Below, one piece after another: positions 24,024-36,970 of a stretch of 64,000 bases of DNA. The notes below the pieces were generated by a model. It did no database searches. It saw only the letters and a list, made by a program, of their open reading frames with translations, and was not told the DNA's origin. Location of the stretch: positions 1,984,001 through 2,048,000 of the forward strand of contig BLAL01000356.1 of the NCBI GenBank assembly GCA_015698045.1, given 5' to 3'. How positions within the stretch are numbered: position 1 is the stretch's first letter; the number at the start of each line of letters is the position of its first letter. Position numbers and translations under genes: made by a program. Origin of the DNA: Rhizophagus clarus. Taxonomy: Eukaryota > Glomeromycota > Glomeromycetes > Glomerales > Glomeraceae.

Positions 24024-26032
24024 CTAATTTTTATTATATCTGGCTTTAATTTTGACTATTTCTTTGCCAAAACATTCTATCATATATATATCATAATTTT
24101 CAGAGTATGATACATGTACAAAACTCCTCTTAAGTTTTTGAATTCTCTTTGATTTACTTCGAATATCAATAATTGCTATTTCATTTGCAACTTTTATGAT
24201 CCCTTTGTATTAATTATTAAATCTTCTATTATATTCTTCCATATCCAAATCATTAATTAAAGCCCTATAGCCCAGTCTAATCCGTCTATGTAAAAATCTA
24301 TATATCCCTCCCTATGAAAAAAGATCATCCAATATTTGTGCAATATTTGTTTGATTCTGTGTGAAAATCATTCAATTATTGCAGTTTTTTGGATAAAAAT
24401 GACCATGCAGTTATTTATAGTGTGTTAAAAGTGTGCAATTTTTGTACAATTGAAAATAAACTTAAATTTAAAATATAGAAAATGTTCAATTTTTGTGCAA
24501 TAAAAATTTTAGGGTATAAAATTTGTATTTAAGATACAGAAAGCATTCAATTTTTGAGTAATCCTACCATACAATATTTGACCACTTTTTGGGGCAAATA
24601 GCCACTTTTAACCATCATTACGAATATATTTTCCTAAGTGATTTATGCAGTAAGTTTACACAAAATTCAACTGCATATTTGTTTATAAATGGGTATCTTC
24701 TGGACCTATTGGTACAATTTTTGTAGTGCTTCGTAACTAAAAAAAATCCAAACTTTTTTAAGTTACAGAATTAGTTCCGGCCAGAATTATAATTTGGCCA
24801 GATTTATGCATCTTAAAATTGTATATTAATCACGTGATCTGATCGTCAAAATAAATGTTTGTTTTTTTTTTTAAAACCTTTTTTTTAACTTCAAAATTTC
24901 AGGTAAGAAAAACTTGTTTTCTATTATCTTTTTATTTATTTTCCTAACTTTTTTACATTTTAACGTTATTAACTTGCTTATTTACTAACTTCATACTTTT
25001 TTTACTACTAACACTAATAATTTATTATTACTTTCAACACTTGCTAATCATATTTTTTATATATTACTAAATACTAATAATTTATTTTTCAACACTACTA
25101 ATTTGCTTTCTTTACTAACTTCATACTTTTTTTTTTAATACTTATAATTTTCTTACACTAATAATTTACTCTTCTTTGATACTTTACTGTTACTAACATA
25201 CTTTATTTTGATATAAATCATAAATGTAGAAAATATAAGAAAATAAATTATGAATTTTTATTAATTTAAAATATAAAAATATACAAAATATTCATAAATA
25301 AAATACTATATTTTTACTTTATAAATTTGCCTGTCATTACTGTAAATTTTAGTATTTGACCTATCATAATACCTAAAATTCGGCCTAAAATTTGGCTCAA
25401 AAATTGGACAATAATCATATAAATTCAGGACAAAAATAGGATAATTATTGTACAAATTACCATGCAATTATTGTGTGATTTATTGCAATTTTTAGCACAA
25501 TTATTGCACAATTATTGTACGGTCAAATATATAGAAATTGTAGTGAAATTGTAGTAAATTTAATTGAATGTTAATTCAACAAAAATCACACAGTTTTTTC
25601 ATAGGGCAGGAGATCTGACTTGAAGTGATTCCAGTTTATTAGTGTCTTTCAAGAAATGTCAATTTGCAATAGATGCAACTGGTTGGCATCAAAACCTAAA
25701 CTTTCGAAAAGTTTTTTGTTCTTTTCAAAGGTCATTTTCTCCGCAGTCGAATAAGAGGTATCAATACAATAAACCATGAGCCAATGGTATACCTACAACG
25801 TAAAAATAAAAGAAATCTTCAATCTTAAAAATCTTTTTAGAATCTTTTTAGGATTTTTAGGATGTATTGAGGACGCAGACGCATTATATAATAATTTTGT
25901 TTTTATCAAACCATTTGACCGATTTGACATTTTATGTGTTATCAGTAGCACGTTATAACAAAATGACAAAATACAATTACCCTTAATTGACCAAACAACA
26001 GGCCTGAATTTTATATAAAAAATTTTGGTCAA
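24024..26032 (-). pseudogene. Decayed coding region of unknown family, split by a 1.3 kb transposon
   Basis: The minus strand carries amino-acid-like segments on both sides of the element at 24310-25606. Right of it (25606-25790) are segments such as VYCIDTSYSTAEKMTFEK, LFESLGFDANQL and, in a neighbouring frame, KDTNKLESLQVRSP. Left of it (24300-24024) are ALINDLDMEEYNRRFNN, EIAIIDIRSKSKRIQKL and FVHVSYSENYDIYMIECFG, ending at TAG 24024. Base composition is closer to coding than the surroundings. There are several frame changes and stops. An open frame at 25793-26032 may be its 5' part. I do not recognise the family. Confidence 0.35.
24310..25606. mobile_element. CCCTATG-type inverted-repeat transposon, 1297 bp, non-autonomous
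   Basis: The ends are CCCTATGAAAAAA and TTTTTTCATAGGG. Subterminal regions on both sides are full of TGCAATTTTTGTGCAAT-like words in both orientations, and the middle is a degenerate ACTAATAATTT field. No protein is encoded. No clear target duplication is seen. The terminus resembles the CCCTATAAAAAA ends of the two 650-bp elements at 44070 and 52422, suggesting one superfamily. Confidence 0.65.
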
Positions 26033-27300
26033 AGTCTCATTATTTGATTAAATGTGGGCGTATGTGCATCAGAACGATTTAAAAAAAGTAAAAGCTCATC
26101 AACTTTTTTTACTCGACCGTAATACTGTATTAATATGATTCTATGTAGATTCATTTATGTTGGGTATATTAGAATAGTATAAATAAATTTTACATAGATT
26201 TTTCCTGATGTAAGATATTGCAAGAGTGCTTATTGAAGTCCAGTAAATAGTCATCTTATGATTATCAAATTTAAGTCGCTTAATAAATCACAGTTAATAG
26301 TAATTGCATATTTCTTAATGTCCGTAACTATTCCGGAATTTGATTGGTCTTTTAGGTGAATCAATGGAAATTTATTTTTTTTGGGTTCGTTATGATTACA
26401 TGTTGCTAGGCTACGAATGTGAGACAAGCAATTTAAGCAATTTTGATTTGTATAAAAGTTCTACATGTATACTCCCAACCACGAAATTAATTTCATATGA
26501 TAATATGATAATCCATAAGAGATTAAGAGATGGAGTTATTGAAGTATAGCATGAAATTTCACACCGTGTTTATTATTGGTTGAAAATATACTTTACGGGA
26601 CGAATTTTGAGTGAATTTTAGGTGATATAGAAGTGAAAAAAATACAGATAAATCCAGTTATGACAAATTTTTTTTACTGTACTTTGATTTATTAAAAATA
26701 TTCTTATAAAATTTTATAGAAAATTTATGTATTAAATTTTATTATTTTATTTTTTGATTTAAAAATTAAACTATTTTAGTTAACCTTTATATTAATATAG
26801 TTATTTGGTGTCGAAACTGCAGTATTTAAAATCGCAACTAACTATAAAACGAGTTGTTAGATTAATTTAATATCTTATTTTGTCAATAAATAGACTTTAT
26901 TTAATCATTTTTTTTTGCATATTTTAACTCATGTGAAGTTTTGGTAGGACAAGTGTTCCATGAAACTCATATAGGTGAAGATCTTCCGCACAACATTTTC
27001 GACTCTCGAATAATCTCGATTCGATAAAGGTATTTTCATCAGAAACTTATAAAAACTTATAATTGATCATATTATTTGTAATAATTTATTAAATCAATAA
27101 ATAAGCTTGTAATTTCTATTATTAAAGATTTTGAACTTAATAATTCTAACTTAATATTCATAAATAACTTAAAATATCGAGCGTCTCGATAAATATAAAA
27201 CAAAAAAAAAATTTTTTTAAATGATATTATATAATATAATAAGGTCTCATTATATTATAACTTACGTCATAATTACATAATTTTAACTTCATAACTTATA
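26033..27300. other. Intergenic region between the decayed gene and G
   Basis: A+T-rich. The reading frame 26340-26549 has no family features. No element ends were recognised. Confidence 0.45.
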
Positions 27301-29361
27301 TTAAACTTTAACTCGTTTTGACTTGCGAGTTAATTCGTCAGAAGCTTCATTTTTTTTCTTATTTATAATCATTTGATTTATTTCGGCTGCTTTTTGCTTA
27401 TCGATATTAGTTCCAATTCCATTATTATAACAATACACCAACATATCCATTCCATATAAATAACCTCCTTCAGCTGATTGTTTAAATAATTCAAAGGCTT
27501 TTTCATAATCCTTAATGACTCCATCTCCATTTATATATTTAGTACCCAAATTACTCATGGCTACTATACTTTTATTTTGTACTGCTTTTTCATACCAAAA
27601 AACTGCCTTACTTAAATCTCTTTCTGTACCTATGCCTTGACTATAACAATATCCAACATCTACTTCTCCTATAGCGTAATTCCTATGTGCCAATTTTTCA
27701 AAACATTTAAAAGCCAATTTCTCATTTTTTGTAGTTCCTAATCCATATTGATAAGATTTACCAACAAAGGATTGTGCTAATATATGATCCTTTTCTGATG
27801 CATTTAAAAATAATTTAAATGCTAAATCATGATCTTTGTTCGTTACAACTCCGTAATAATTAAAATATCCCAATAAAAAAATCGAATTTGAATTATCTTG
27901 ATTATTTATTAACCAATTATAAATTTCTAGTGAATCGATATTATTATTTTTAAAATAATCAAGAATATGTAATTTTCCCAATAATCCCTTATTTATCGTT
28001 TCAAATATATATTCCGTTGTTTTATTAACTATTGAGATAAAATCTTTTTCAGGATTTGGATATGGTAAATTTTCGACTCTGTTTAATTCACTCGTCAATT
28101 GGTTGTTTACACTCTCTTTTCTCGCGTTTGATTGTAAATTAATCATTTTTAATCTATTAACGACATTAATCATAGACGGTCGATTATCTGGCTCGCTATC
28201 CCAACACTCTAGATAATAAAAATTTACATACGCTATTTTTTAAGTAAATTGTTAATTAATAAAATAATGATTATGATTTACTCACCAGTGTAAAGTTTAA
28301 CATAATCAGCAGGAGTATCGGGAATAATTGGTTCCCTGTAACCTTGCAAAATTTTCCCGGCCAAACAATCGTTATGAGGTTGACCTTCTACATAAAAAGG
28401 CGGTTTACCGCTTGATACTTCCCATAAGAGTACACCAATACTGTATACATCACTTTTTTTTTCATCTAAAGGATACAGTTGTTTGTCGAATTTTTTTGGA
28501 TCGATATAAGGAATTACGCCAAATAAATCTGAAGATGATGCTTCTTTAATTCTTCTTGACAACCCAAAATCAGCTATCTTGATGGTATTTTGATAAACCA
28601 ATATATTACCGGAATGCTATAAAAAAATGTATAAATTAATCAAATGACATAAATCCTTTAAAAATTTTTCTTCGATAAATATTAGTAATAATTACCAGAT
28701 CACGATGCGTGATTCCTTTGTGATGCAAATACGATACAACGCAAGCGAGTTGGTACGCCAAATCGGATTTTTTTTTCCACGTAAGATTATGGAAATTTTT
28801 CTTTAAATACTCTTCAAGAGTTTCACCATCAACATAATCCATGACCAATAAATAATTCTGAATTTTACCATATTGGGTTCCTAAATTTTTAAAAAAAAAG
28901 CAAAAAATATTTTTTTTTTTATATATTTTATTTTATGCAAATATATTAATAAATCGGTATTAACAATTTTATTTGTACCTTGATCCGTAATGGTGATCCC
29001 ACGAAAATTAATAATATTATCGTGAAAATCAATCTTACGATAAAGTTCAATCTAAATTAAATTTTAACCGATAATATAAAATATAAATAAAAAAAATTTA
29101 AAAAAATTTCACATTCTAAGAAAGCAAATTCATTTAGTTTACCTCATGAATAATTTCTTTAATGGTATTATCGCTAATATTAGAAAGAGATTTTAACTTA
29201 TAAAATTCAAAATAATTTTTCCAATTTGCACGATAAACCTTCCCAAGGTCACTGGTACCAATTTCTTTAATATTACTAAAATGTTCATATTCGTAATGCA
29301 TAATCTCTTCTTTAGTAATGGCTTCCTCAATCCAATGAACCCATTCAGTATTATATGACAT
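27301..29361 (-). CDS. Kinase-Sel1 gene G, intact divergent member
   Basis: Exons on the minus strand are 29361-29143, 29051-28979, 28880-28696, 28616-28286 and 28208-27301; they join to 571 codons. The start MSYNTEWVHW lacks the usual DNIKTQD stretch. The loop reads GTSDLGK, with the second glycine replaced by serine; the lysine (YKLKS), HRDL, ADFGLSR and PYIDPKKF are kept. The kinase ends in CWDSEPDNRPSM. The linker is short, and five Sel1 repeats (about residues 375-555) are followed by a basic tail, ELTRKSKRVKV, that replaces the usual last repeat and could act as a nuclear signal (inference). It is the most divergent intact copy and lies head-to-head with the F-box gene at 30356. Confidence 0.85.
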
Positions 29362-30355
29362 GATGAATTAAAATAAAAAATTATTATTACTGCGGGATAA
29401 CGATAGCGAAAAAAAAAGAGATTTTTTTAAAAAAAAAAGAATTGTTATTTTTTTATTTTTTTTTAAAAAAACAAAAGAATTGTTATTTTGTGCTATTTAT
29501 ATAAATATTATGACCCGTTTCTAAGTATGGTTTTATTCTTGTTTTGTAAACCAGTTGTTCCTTAATAATATTAGGCAAATACTACTTTTAAGATTAACCT
29601 GTATTTCTTGCAGATATAACTGATAGGTTAAACAGAAATTTAAACAAAGAAATCGGTATTTGGATAGGACTTAAACCTCCTATTTCAAAAACTCCTATAT
29701 TAGTAATATAATAGAAAATCCATTCGCCGATCGAACTTTTCAACATTTGATAATTAAGATTGATAAACTGAATTGGTTTCTTTAAACATTAAATCAAATC
29801 ATTGTGGAACATTAAGCTCTTCCTAGGTGGAATTTCTTATAATATTATCTGAATTATCTGACCATTCACCGACTAAAAAAGCGTATATTTACTTGTGCAA
29901 CAAAAAAATTTTGTGTAACGGAAATTTACGCATAATGGGCGTAGTTATGTTCTAATAATATCCATTATCTAACTTATCTGACGAGTTCGGAATCTAAAAT
30001 TTCCATGCATGATATAATAATACTATTATTGGATATTATGTGGGTGGGGATATGATATTAGTTTAATTAGTTTAACACGAGGTTCAATTCATCCTCCGCA
30101 GTTCCGCAGTATATATTTGGAATTTGATTATCATTGTTGTAGTTTAAATGAATTTCGGACATTTATTTTTATTCTAAATCCTCGAGTTTAATTTTTGTTT
30201 AAATAAAGAAAATAAGATAACTGATAGTAAAGAAAATTTTTAACTGCCGATACACCGATTGTGTAAGTACGTGATCAAGAAATTATTATAAATAATGTAC
30301 ATATTTTTTTTCTATTCAATAATAATAATAAAGTCTTTTTTCGATACAATTAATA
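29362..30355. other. Divergent spacer between G (-) and the F-box gene (+)
   Basis: A+T-rich and non-coding. CCGCAGTA (30104-30111) is the minus-strand form of TACTGCGG, but about 740 bases from G. TACTGCGG-like ACTGCGG at about 29390 is in the opposite orientation to G. Confidence 0.45.
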
Positions 30356-32095
30356 ATGTCACTCTCAGAAGATTGTATTAGAGAAATCATCGAATACCTT
30401 TCAGAAGATAAAGAATCATTATATTCATGTCTATTTACCAATAGATTATTTTGTCGATTTGTTGTACCAATATTATGGAGAGATCCGTGGATAAATATCG
30501 ATTTAAAATGTGTTGATACAAAAGAAAAAAATTCTTGGAATTTACTTGGTAGAACAATAATTCAATGTTTTTCACAAGAAATCAAAAATACACCATCCTT
30601 AATAAACAAATTTAACAAAGATCATTTATTATTATTATTATTAAAAAAACAACCATTATTCAATTACGTTTTATATATTCAAAAAATTACTTCAAAAGTA
30701 ATAAATAAATTAATCAAAGGTATATTTGGTAATAATATTATTAATGATAATAAAAAGATTATTCAAAAATATCAAAAAATATTTTGGTCATTTTTTATTA
30801 AAAGATGTTCAAAGATTAAATATCTTGAAATACCAAAATTTAATATTTTTGAATATTCTATAACAAAAGAATCATTATTATCACTTACAACTTTAAAGAT
30901 TAATATTATTTCTTGTTCTAAAGATATCATTCTTGAATTATCAAAGTATATTCATAAATTAAAACGTATTGAATTTTGTTTAGAAATTATTGAATCTGAT
31001 AATTCAATTTATCATCATAATAATAATATTAATGATCTTAACATTATGTCAGAGGAAAGTTCGAATTATAATGATAATATAAATACTTTAATTCTCTCAC
31101 AAAATAATTTGAAGGAAATAAAATTTATAAACATCAGCAAGATGACGGATCTTTTTGAAAAGAAAACTATCGAATATCTTTCTAATTCTTTGAGAATTCT
31201 CGAACTTTGTAATTGCACTCATTTACCAGTTCAAATAATTTCAAATTTTATTAATTTAGCAGAATTAAAAATTTGTTTTCATAGTTTTAATTATAATGAG
31301 GATGGTGTTAATGAACATGATTTAAAAGCAGTTCATTTGCCAAAACTTGAAATTCTTTCTTTACTAAATTTTAGAGAGAAAGATTTAACATTTTTTGCTA
31401 AATTAATAGCAACAACAAAAGATTCCCTAAAAATTCTTAATATTCGTCCTCATACGAATAATGCAATAGTTGAAGTGATAACAAATAATACAACATATAC
31501 AATTGATACAACGTTGATATTACGAAATACATCATCACCAACACCATCATCAATAGAATTATATCTTCATACGATTAAAATAGCGTGTTCAAATATTGAA
31601 GTCTTACCAGTATGGTTACTAGGATCGACATCCTTGGAAGATTTTGAGGATTTATTAAAATCATGTTCAAAAATCAAGAAAATCATTATTCATGCCAAAA
31701 AATCATTTGATAATCTTTTAACCAAAAAAATTTTACATTTATTAGCTATAAAATCATCATCACCTTTTTTAATTCAAATTCATTTAATTGGTGAATGGAA
31801 ATTTTCTAATTTGGAACTTGAAAATTTTTTTAATTTATGGTATGAAATGAAAAGAAAACCTTTGAAATTTTTTTCAAATAATAATATTTATTACATTTAT
31901 ATTAAATTTAATTATATTTTTAAATATATTAAAAAATATAAATGTAAACTTTGTAATGATACTTTTGATAAATTAGAATTTACTTATTTTCATCTTATAA
32001 CTATACATTTTAAAAAATCTTTAATTTGTTATTGTTGGAATGATTGTGGAAGGGATCATTTATTCAATTTTATTCAAATAACGTCCACCTTTTAA
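30356..32095 (+). CDS. F-box protein with leucine-rich region and C-terminal C2H2-like finger
   Basis: A single exon of 579 codons. The N-terminus MSLSEDCIREIIEYLSEDKESLYSCLFTNR...PILWRDPW is a typical glomeromycete F-box (about residues 1-45), expected to bind Skp1 in an SCF ubiquitin ligase. The body has irregular leucine-rich stretches (about 150-480) that probably bind the substrate. Near the end, residues 530-551 fit C-x2-C-x12-H-x4-H with the conserved Phe three residues after the second Cys, a C2H2-type finger, followed by a second Cys-rich run, CYCWNDC. The start is the first ATG after a pyrimidine-rich leader. Eroded relatives occur beside kinase copies K, L and N, so F-box and kinase genes were probably duplicated together. 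Confidence 0.85.
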   Translation: MSLSEDCIREIIEYLSEDKESLYSCLFTNRLFCRFVVPILWRDPWINIDLKCVDTKEKNSWNLLGRTIIQCFSQEIKNTPSLINKFNKDHLLLLLLKKQPLFNYVLYIQKITSKVINKLIKGIFGNNIINDNKKIIQKYQKIFWSFFIKRCSKIKYLEIPKFNIFEYSITKESLLSLTTLKINIISCSKDIILELSKYIHKLKRIEFCLEIIESDNSIYHHNNNINDLNIMSEESSNYNDNINTLILSQNNLKEIKFINISKMTDLFEKKTIEYLSNSLRILELCNCTHLPVQIISNFINLAELKICFHSFNYNEDGVNEHDLKAVHLPKLEILSLLNFREKDLTFFAKLIATTKDSLKILNIRPHTNNAIVEVITNNTTYTIDTTLILRNTSSPTPSSIELYLHTIKIACSNIEVLPVWLLGSTSLEDFEDLLKSCSKIKKIIIHAKKSFDNLLTKKILHLLAIKSSSPFLIQIHLIGEWKFSNLELENFFNLWYEMKRKPLKFFSNNNIYYIYIKFNYIFKYIKKYKCKLCNDTFDKLEFTYFHLITIHFKKSLICYCWNDCGRDHLFNFIQITSTF

Positions 32096-32506
32096 AAAAT
32101 AATTTCAGAATTTTACTGTAATTCCTATAAAGAAAGGTGTTGTATATATTCTAATGATCCTCTAAAAATAATTTTCTTGCTTATAATACTTTTAATAACA
32201 ACTCTTTTATTATATATACATATATTTTTTCTGTCATTAACAATATTCATATAATTTCCATATAATTTAAGATCGAAAAAAATCAAAAAATTCATGATAA
32301 CGTCATTTTTACATTATGAGCGTATTTACTGCGGTACCAATGTACCATGGCTGAGGATCGACCGATTGACTTTTTTGTTTGGTGACACTAAATTACGCTG
32401 TGCGACTATCAAAATATAAAATAGGTATAATAGGTATTCGCAATAAAACTAACAATTTTTTACTTATATTTTTTTTTTTAACTTCGCTGTTAACCTATTG
32501 TTCAAT
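32096..32506. other. Spacer between the F-box gene and gene I
   Basis: A+T-rich 3' flank followed by the upstream block of gene I; no gene. Confidence 0.6.
32297..32410 (+). promoter_or_regulatory. Shared upstream block of gene I
   Basis: In order: ATAACGTCAT (32297-32306), TACTGCGG (32327-32334), CATGGCTGAGG, CGATTGAC, TTTGTTTGGTGACACTAA, then ATTACGCTGTGCGACTATC ending near 32410. A T-rich leader and ACTTCGCTGTTAACC precede the ATG. This is the fullest version of the block and is closely matched before L. Confidence 0.55.
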
Positions 32507-34635
32507 ATGTCCGACAATATCAAAACGCAAGACGTCGAGTATACAAATGAATGGGTTAAATGGATTGAGGAAGCAGTTGACAGAGAATACTTTAAATTTT
32601 ATGAATACAACCAATTTAATAATATTCAACATATTGGTACTGGAGGTTTCGGTAAAGTGTATCGTGCAAATTGGAAAAATTCTGAAAAACAATTTGCATT
32701 AAAATCTTTTTTTAGTCTTGATAATATCACCGTGAAAGAAATCGTTCGTGAGGTAATTTTAACATAGAATAATTTTTTTTTTCCGTCTATCATATTTATT
32801 GTAATAAATTGATTTTAAATAGTTAAAAATTCAACGAGAAGTTGATTTCCATGATAATATTATCCGTTGCTATGGAATAACAAAACTCGAATCAGGTATT
32901 ATAATGTTACCTTAATAAGTGTATTATTTTTCTAATCGCAAAATTCTCGGATATGCATTTTAATGATTATTTCTTTATTCATTAGATAATCATAATAATT
33001 ATTGGCTAGTAATGGAATACGCAGACGGTGGTAGTCTTCGAAGCTATTTAAATAAAAACTTTAATGGCCTTTCTTGGAACGACAAATATAACATGGCATA
33101 CCAGTTATCTTGTGCCGTATCATGCTTACATAATGAAGGAATAGTTCATCGCGACTTGGTAATTTATTTAACATTATTTAATTATTAGTAATAATATACC
33201 TGTATTACTTATTTAAAATACTTTTATAGCACTCTTGTAATATCCTAGTCCGTAATAACATAATCAAATTAGCAGATTTTGGATTATCTAAAAGAATTGG
33301 AGCATCATCCAATTTTCAATCTAAATTATTTGGGGTGGTTCCTTATGTCGACCCAAAAAGCTTTAGCAGACGAAGAAATAATAATAACCAAATGTATTCA
33401 TTAGATAAAAGAAGTGATGTTTACAGTATTGGTGTATTATTATGGGAGTTATCTAGCGGGAAACCTCCTTTTTATACTGAGGGCGATCAATATGATATTG
33501 GTTTAGCTGTAGATATTTCACAAGGTCTGAGAGAAATTATTGTCCCAGATACGCCTGAGGAATATGTTAAAATTTATACAAGTGAGTAATAATTTAAATT
33601 TAAAATTCTTATAACTTAAAATAGTGCATGCATTGATTAATTTTAAACTACGTTTTGGTTTTAGAATGTTGGGATGGAGAACCTGATAATCGACCAACTA
33701 TGAGTCAAGTAGTTGATTGGTTAAACACATTAATTATAAAAGCAGATGAGGTTTCGTCAAGTACTAATAATTCAGAATTACAAGGAGAATTATCTCAACT
33801 TATTCGAAATTTTGATAAAATGGATACTAAAGAAATTGGTTCTATGGCAGTATCAAGTAAACAAGAAAACCCTTCGACTGAAAAAGACTTTAACATAATA
33901 GTTGATGAAATAAATGATTTTATTTTTAAATTAAAAAATAAAGGAACCAAAGAGGAATTAATAAATAAGCAAGTTATTGAATATTTTAAAGATCATAATA
34001 TAGATTCACAAGAATCTTATAACTGGTTATTAAATAATCAAATTAGTTTAAATTCTAACTTTGTTCTTGGATATTTCAATTATCATGGAATTGTAATAAG
34101 TAAAAATGGCGATAAAGCATTTAATTTATTTATTAATGCATCAGAAAAAAATCATCTATTAGCACAATATTTTGTTGGTAATTGTTATAGACGTGGATAT
34201 GGAACTATGAGAAATGAAAAATTAGGTTTTGAATATTATGAAAAAGCGAAAATTTGTATATCAAGTCAACTAGAAATGGGTTATTGTTATGGAAAGGGAA
34301 TAGGCATTAAAAAAGATTTAAGAAAGTCTTTTTATTGGTATGAAAAAGCTGCAAATAATGGAAATATGATTGCTATATTTAATTTAGGACATTGTTACAA
34401 CAATGGTATTGGAACTAAAACTGATAAACAAAGAGCATTTGAATTATATCAAAATGCTGCAAATTTAGGATTTGATAAAGCACAAAATAATCTTGCTTTA
34501 ATGTATGAAAATGGAGATGGAATTGCAGAAGATATAGACAAAGCAATTTACTGGTATAAAAAATCTTCCGAACAAGGATATGAGTTAGCAAAAAATAATT
34601 TAAAAAGACTTCAAAAAAAAATTGGTAGTTCATAA
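32507..34635 (+). CDS. Kinase-Sel1 gene I, intact kinase with five Sel1 repeats
   Basis: Exons 32507-32752, 32823-32895, 32986-33158, 33230-33581 and 33665-34635 join to 604 codons. The ATG is the MSDNIKTQD start shared by the array; a frame extending nine bases upstream is not needed. The loop GTGGFGK lies at 44-50, the lysine at 66 (FALKS), HRDLHSCN gives Asp163 and Asn168, and ADFG is at 179-182, so all catalytic residues are present. [11 protein letters not shown] closes the kinase. Five Sel1 repeats occupy about 410-595; the [14 protein letters not shown] repeat found in J and L is absent. No signal peptide or membrane span is seen. Its closest relative is gene L, 16.5 kb away, with near-identical exon 1 and 3' flank. 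Confidence 0.92.
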
Positions 34636-35819
34636 TAAAGTTGCTTTATTTAAATTGTAAAACTACTAAGCAAACGCACTGTGAAAAAGGGGAAAGAGGA
34701 AATCATTAATTTATATCTAAAAATTTATAAAATAGTGTATATTGTTTTAAAAATATAAATAGATAAAACATTTATTAAGATTTTCCTATCTTATACAATG
34801 ATTTTTATACATATTTTTTCGACTATTATTACTGTATTATTTCTTTTTAAAATAAAAGTGACATTCTATATCTGTAATTTAAATATAGAATTTACAATAA
34901 GCTGCGACTTTTGAAAAAGTTTTATAGGGAAATTCAACTGTAGGTTGCAAAGGAAAAAATCAATGCAAGTGTAAAACATAAATCTAAGGTTAAATTAAAA
35001 AAGTCTGTCAGTTTTTAATGCTGAGAATGTATTTGGAAAAAAAATTTATAAATGATTATGCACTTAATACACTATATCATCAATGACAATAAAGGTAAGT
35101 AGCTATAAGATTTTTTCTGACGTATAAGAATTTCTACAAAGTATATCCATCATATACCATATGAAGTCATCAAGCTTTAAATTTTTTGATATTCAATATT
35201 TTATATACCAAATTAATTCTTTTTTTTTTTCATTAATTTTTTCTCATGATACAAACTTTGTTAATGGGTGTCAGATATATAATTTTAGTGTTATTATTTT
35301 CCATATCAGATATATCGAAATTTATAGATTTTTATAAAGTAAAAAATTACTTACATATTTTGATTAATGATTTTTTGATAATAAAAAGCTTGCTAAGCTT
35401 ATTTTTTCTTTATTTTTTCATTGCCTAGTAATCAAAAACTTATTAAAAGCTTACTTTTTTATTTAATTTTTTTATCTGACTTATTCGTTTAACAAAAGAA
35501 AGTTAAAAATAAAATGCAAAACCATTCAGTTATTGTCATTTTAAATATGAAATATTATTTGACCATCTTTTACCTTTCTCCTCATTCCTCAAAAGCGTGA
35601 TAAATAAGTAAACTCTATTAATAGGTGCTCACTTAATAATCGTAAGCTTCCTAAACCAAAGTTCATAGAAACTAAGGATTATTTTGAAGCTTTGTTATAG
35701 AGCCAATTATTAAGGCACAGTAAATCTTCCGGCTTCTCATTATTTTTTTTATTGCTTTATGTTTTGAAATAATTTAACTAAAAAAAATTTTTTATTATTT
35801 ACTTCCATTCTTCTATTTT

Positions 35820-35992
35820 GTTCTTTACGCAATTTTCATTCCTTTATACCCATTTCTTTGTTCAGTTACCCTTATTTTTTCATTTCTCTATACCCAATTT
35901 TCTACGCCTATTTTCATTTCTCTACATATATTTTTTCCGTTTCTCTGCATTCATTTTATACTTTTTTTCATTTCTTTGTTTTATCTTTTTTG
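35820..35992. repeat. Degenerate pyrimidine-rich tandem repeat
   Basis: About five units of roughly 25-30 bases resembling TTTTCATTTCTCTATACCC. The open frame across it is an artefact of composition. Confidence 0.6.
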
Positions 35993-36970
35993 TTAAAAAT
36001 ATATTTATTAATAAAAAAGTTATAAAAATTTAAAAAATATACAAAATTTTATATGACGAGTCATGTAATATAGGCGTGTGATGAATAAATTTACTCAAAA
36101 AAATAAATAACATAAAATAAAGTTAGAAAGAAAGTAAATATTTTAAACCCTGTAAAAAAAGACACCAAAATTGAAGCTTGATCGATTTTCAATTATAACA
36201 GTTTTTCAAAAAAAAAAAAAATTTGACTCAATCTGGATATTTTGAGTCAGCACAGTGCAATCACATGAATTGATACTTCCAAGACCATCAATCTAACTAA
36301 AAAGAACTTCAAATTCACATAATTATATAAAAATATTAGTAATCCCAAAACCAATCTTACTGCTGTTGAAAAAAATGTATTGACAGAAATGATCGTCATT
36401 GCCATGAGTTTAATTTCAAAATATTCAGTAAAAACTGTACTGTAAAGTTTAACTATACTAACATGTTACACAATTCAAATTATTATATGGATAATCATAT
36501 GAATGATATATTTTTGAAGAATATTTGGGTGTTATGGTTAATGATTTAGTTTAATCTTTGTTTTAAGATAAATAAAGCAACATGATTATATTAGCCAGAT
36601 TTATATGGATTTACATGAATTATATAATTGGGTTTAAGCAATTTATAAGAAAATTAAAAAAAATCATTGTCTACAAAAAATTCAAAAAAAAACAAATTGT
36701 GCGATCTATATCTATTAAGAAAAATTTTTATTCATGATTTATTAAAAAAAAAATTATTACCTGTTAGTATTGGTACTTGGTAGAGCTAAACCAGCTAAAG
36801 CGAAAATTTTTTAAAATCTAAATGTAATTAACTATATAAAAACATGGAATAGGACAGGTGCAGGCAAATCACGCGTTGCACAATTCAGAAATTTAGATTA
36901 ACTTACATAAACATCAAATCACCATTACACAGATTTTTTTCAATTATCATCGACTTTTTTAAAGAAAAAT

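Noticed and set aside
29382-29395. ACTGCGG before gene G as part of the shared upstream block
   Set aside because: It is in the wrong orientation for a minus-strand gene and lacks the neighbouring block.
30075-30095. GGTTCAATTC resembling a tRNA B box
   Set aside because: No acceptor stem, anticodon arm or A box can be folded around it.
35818-36033. 71-codon Phe-rich reading frame
   Set aside because: Produced by a pyrimidine-rich tandem repeat.
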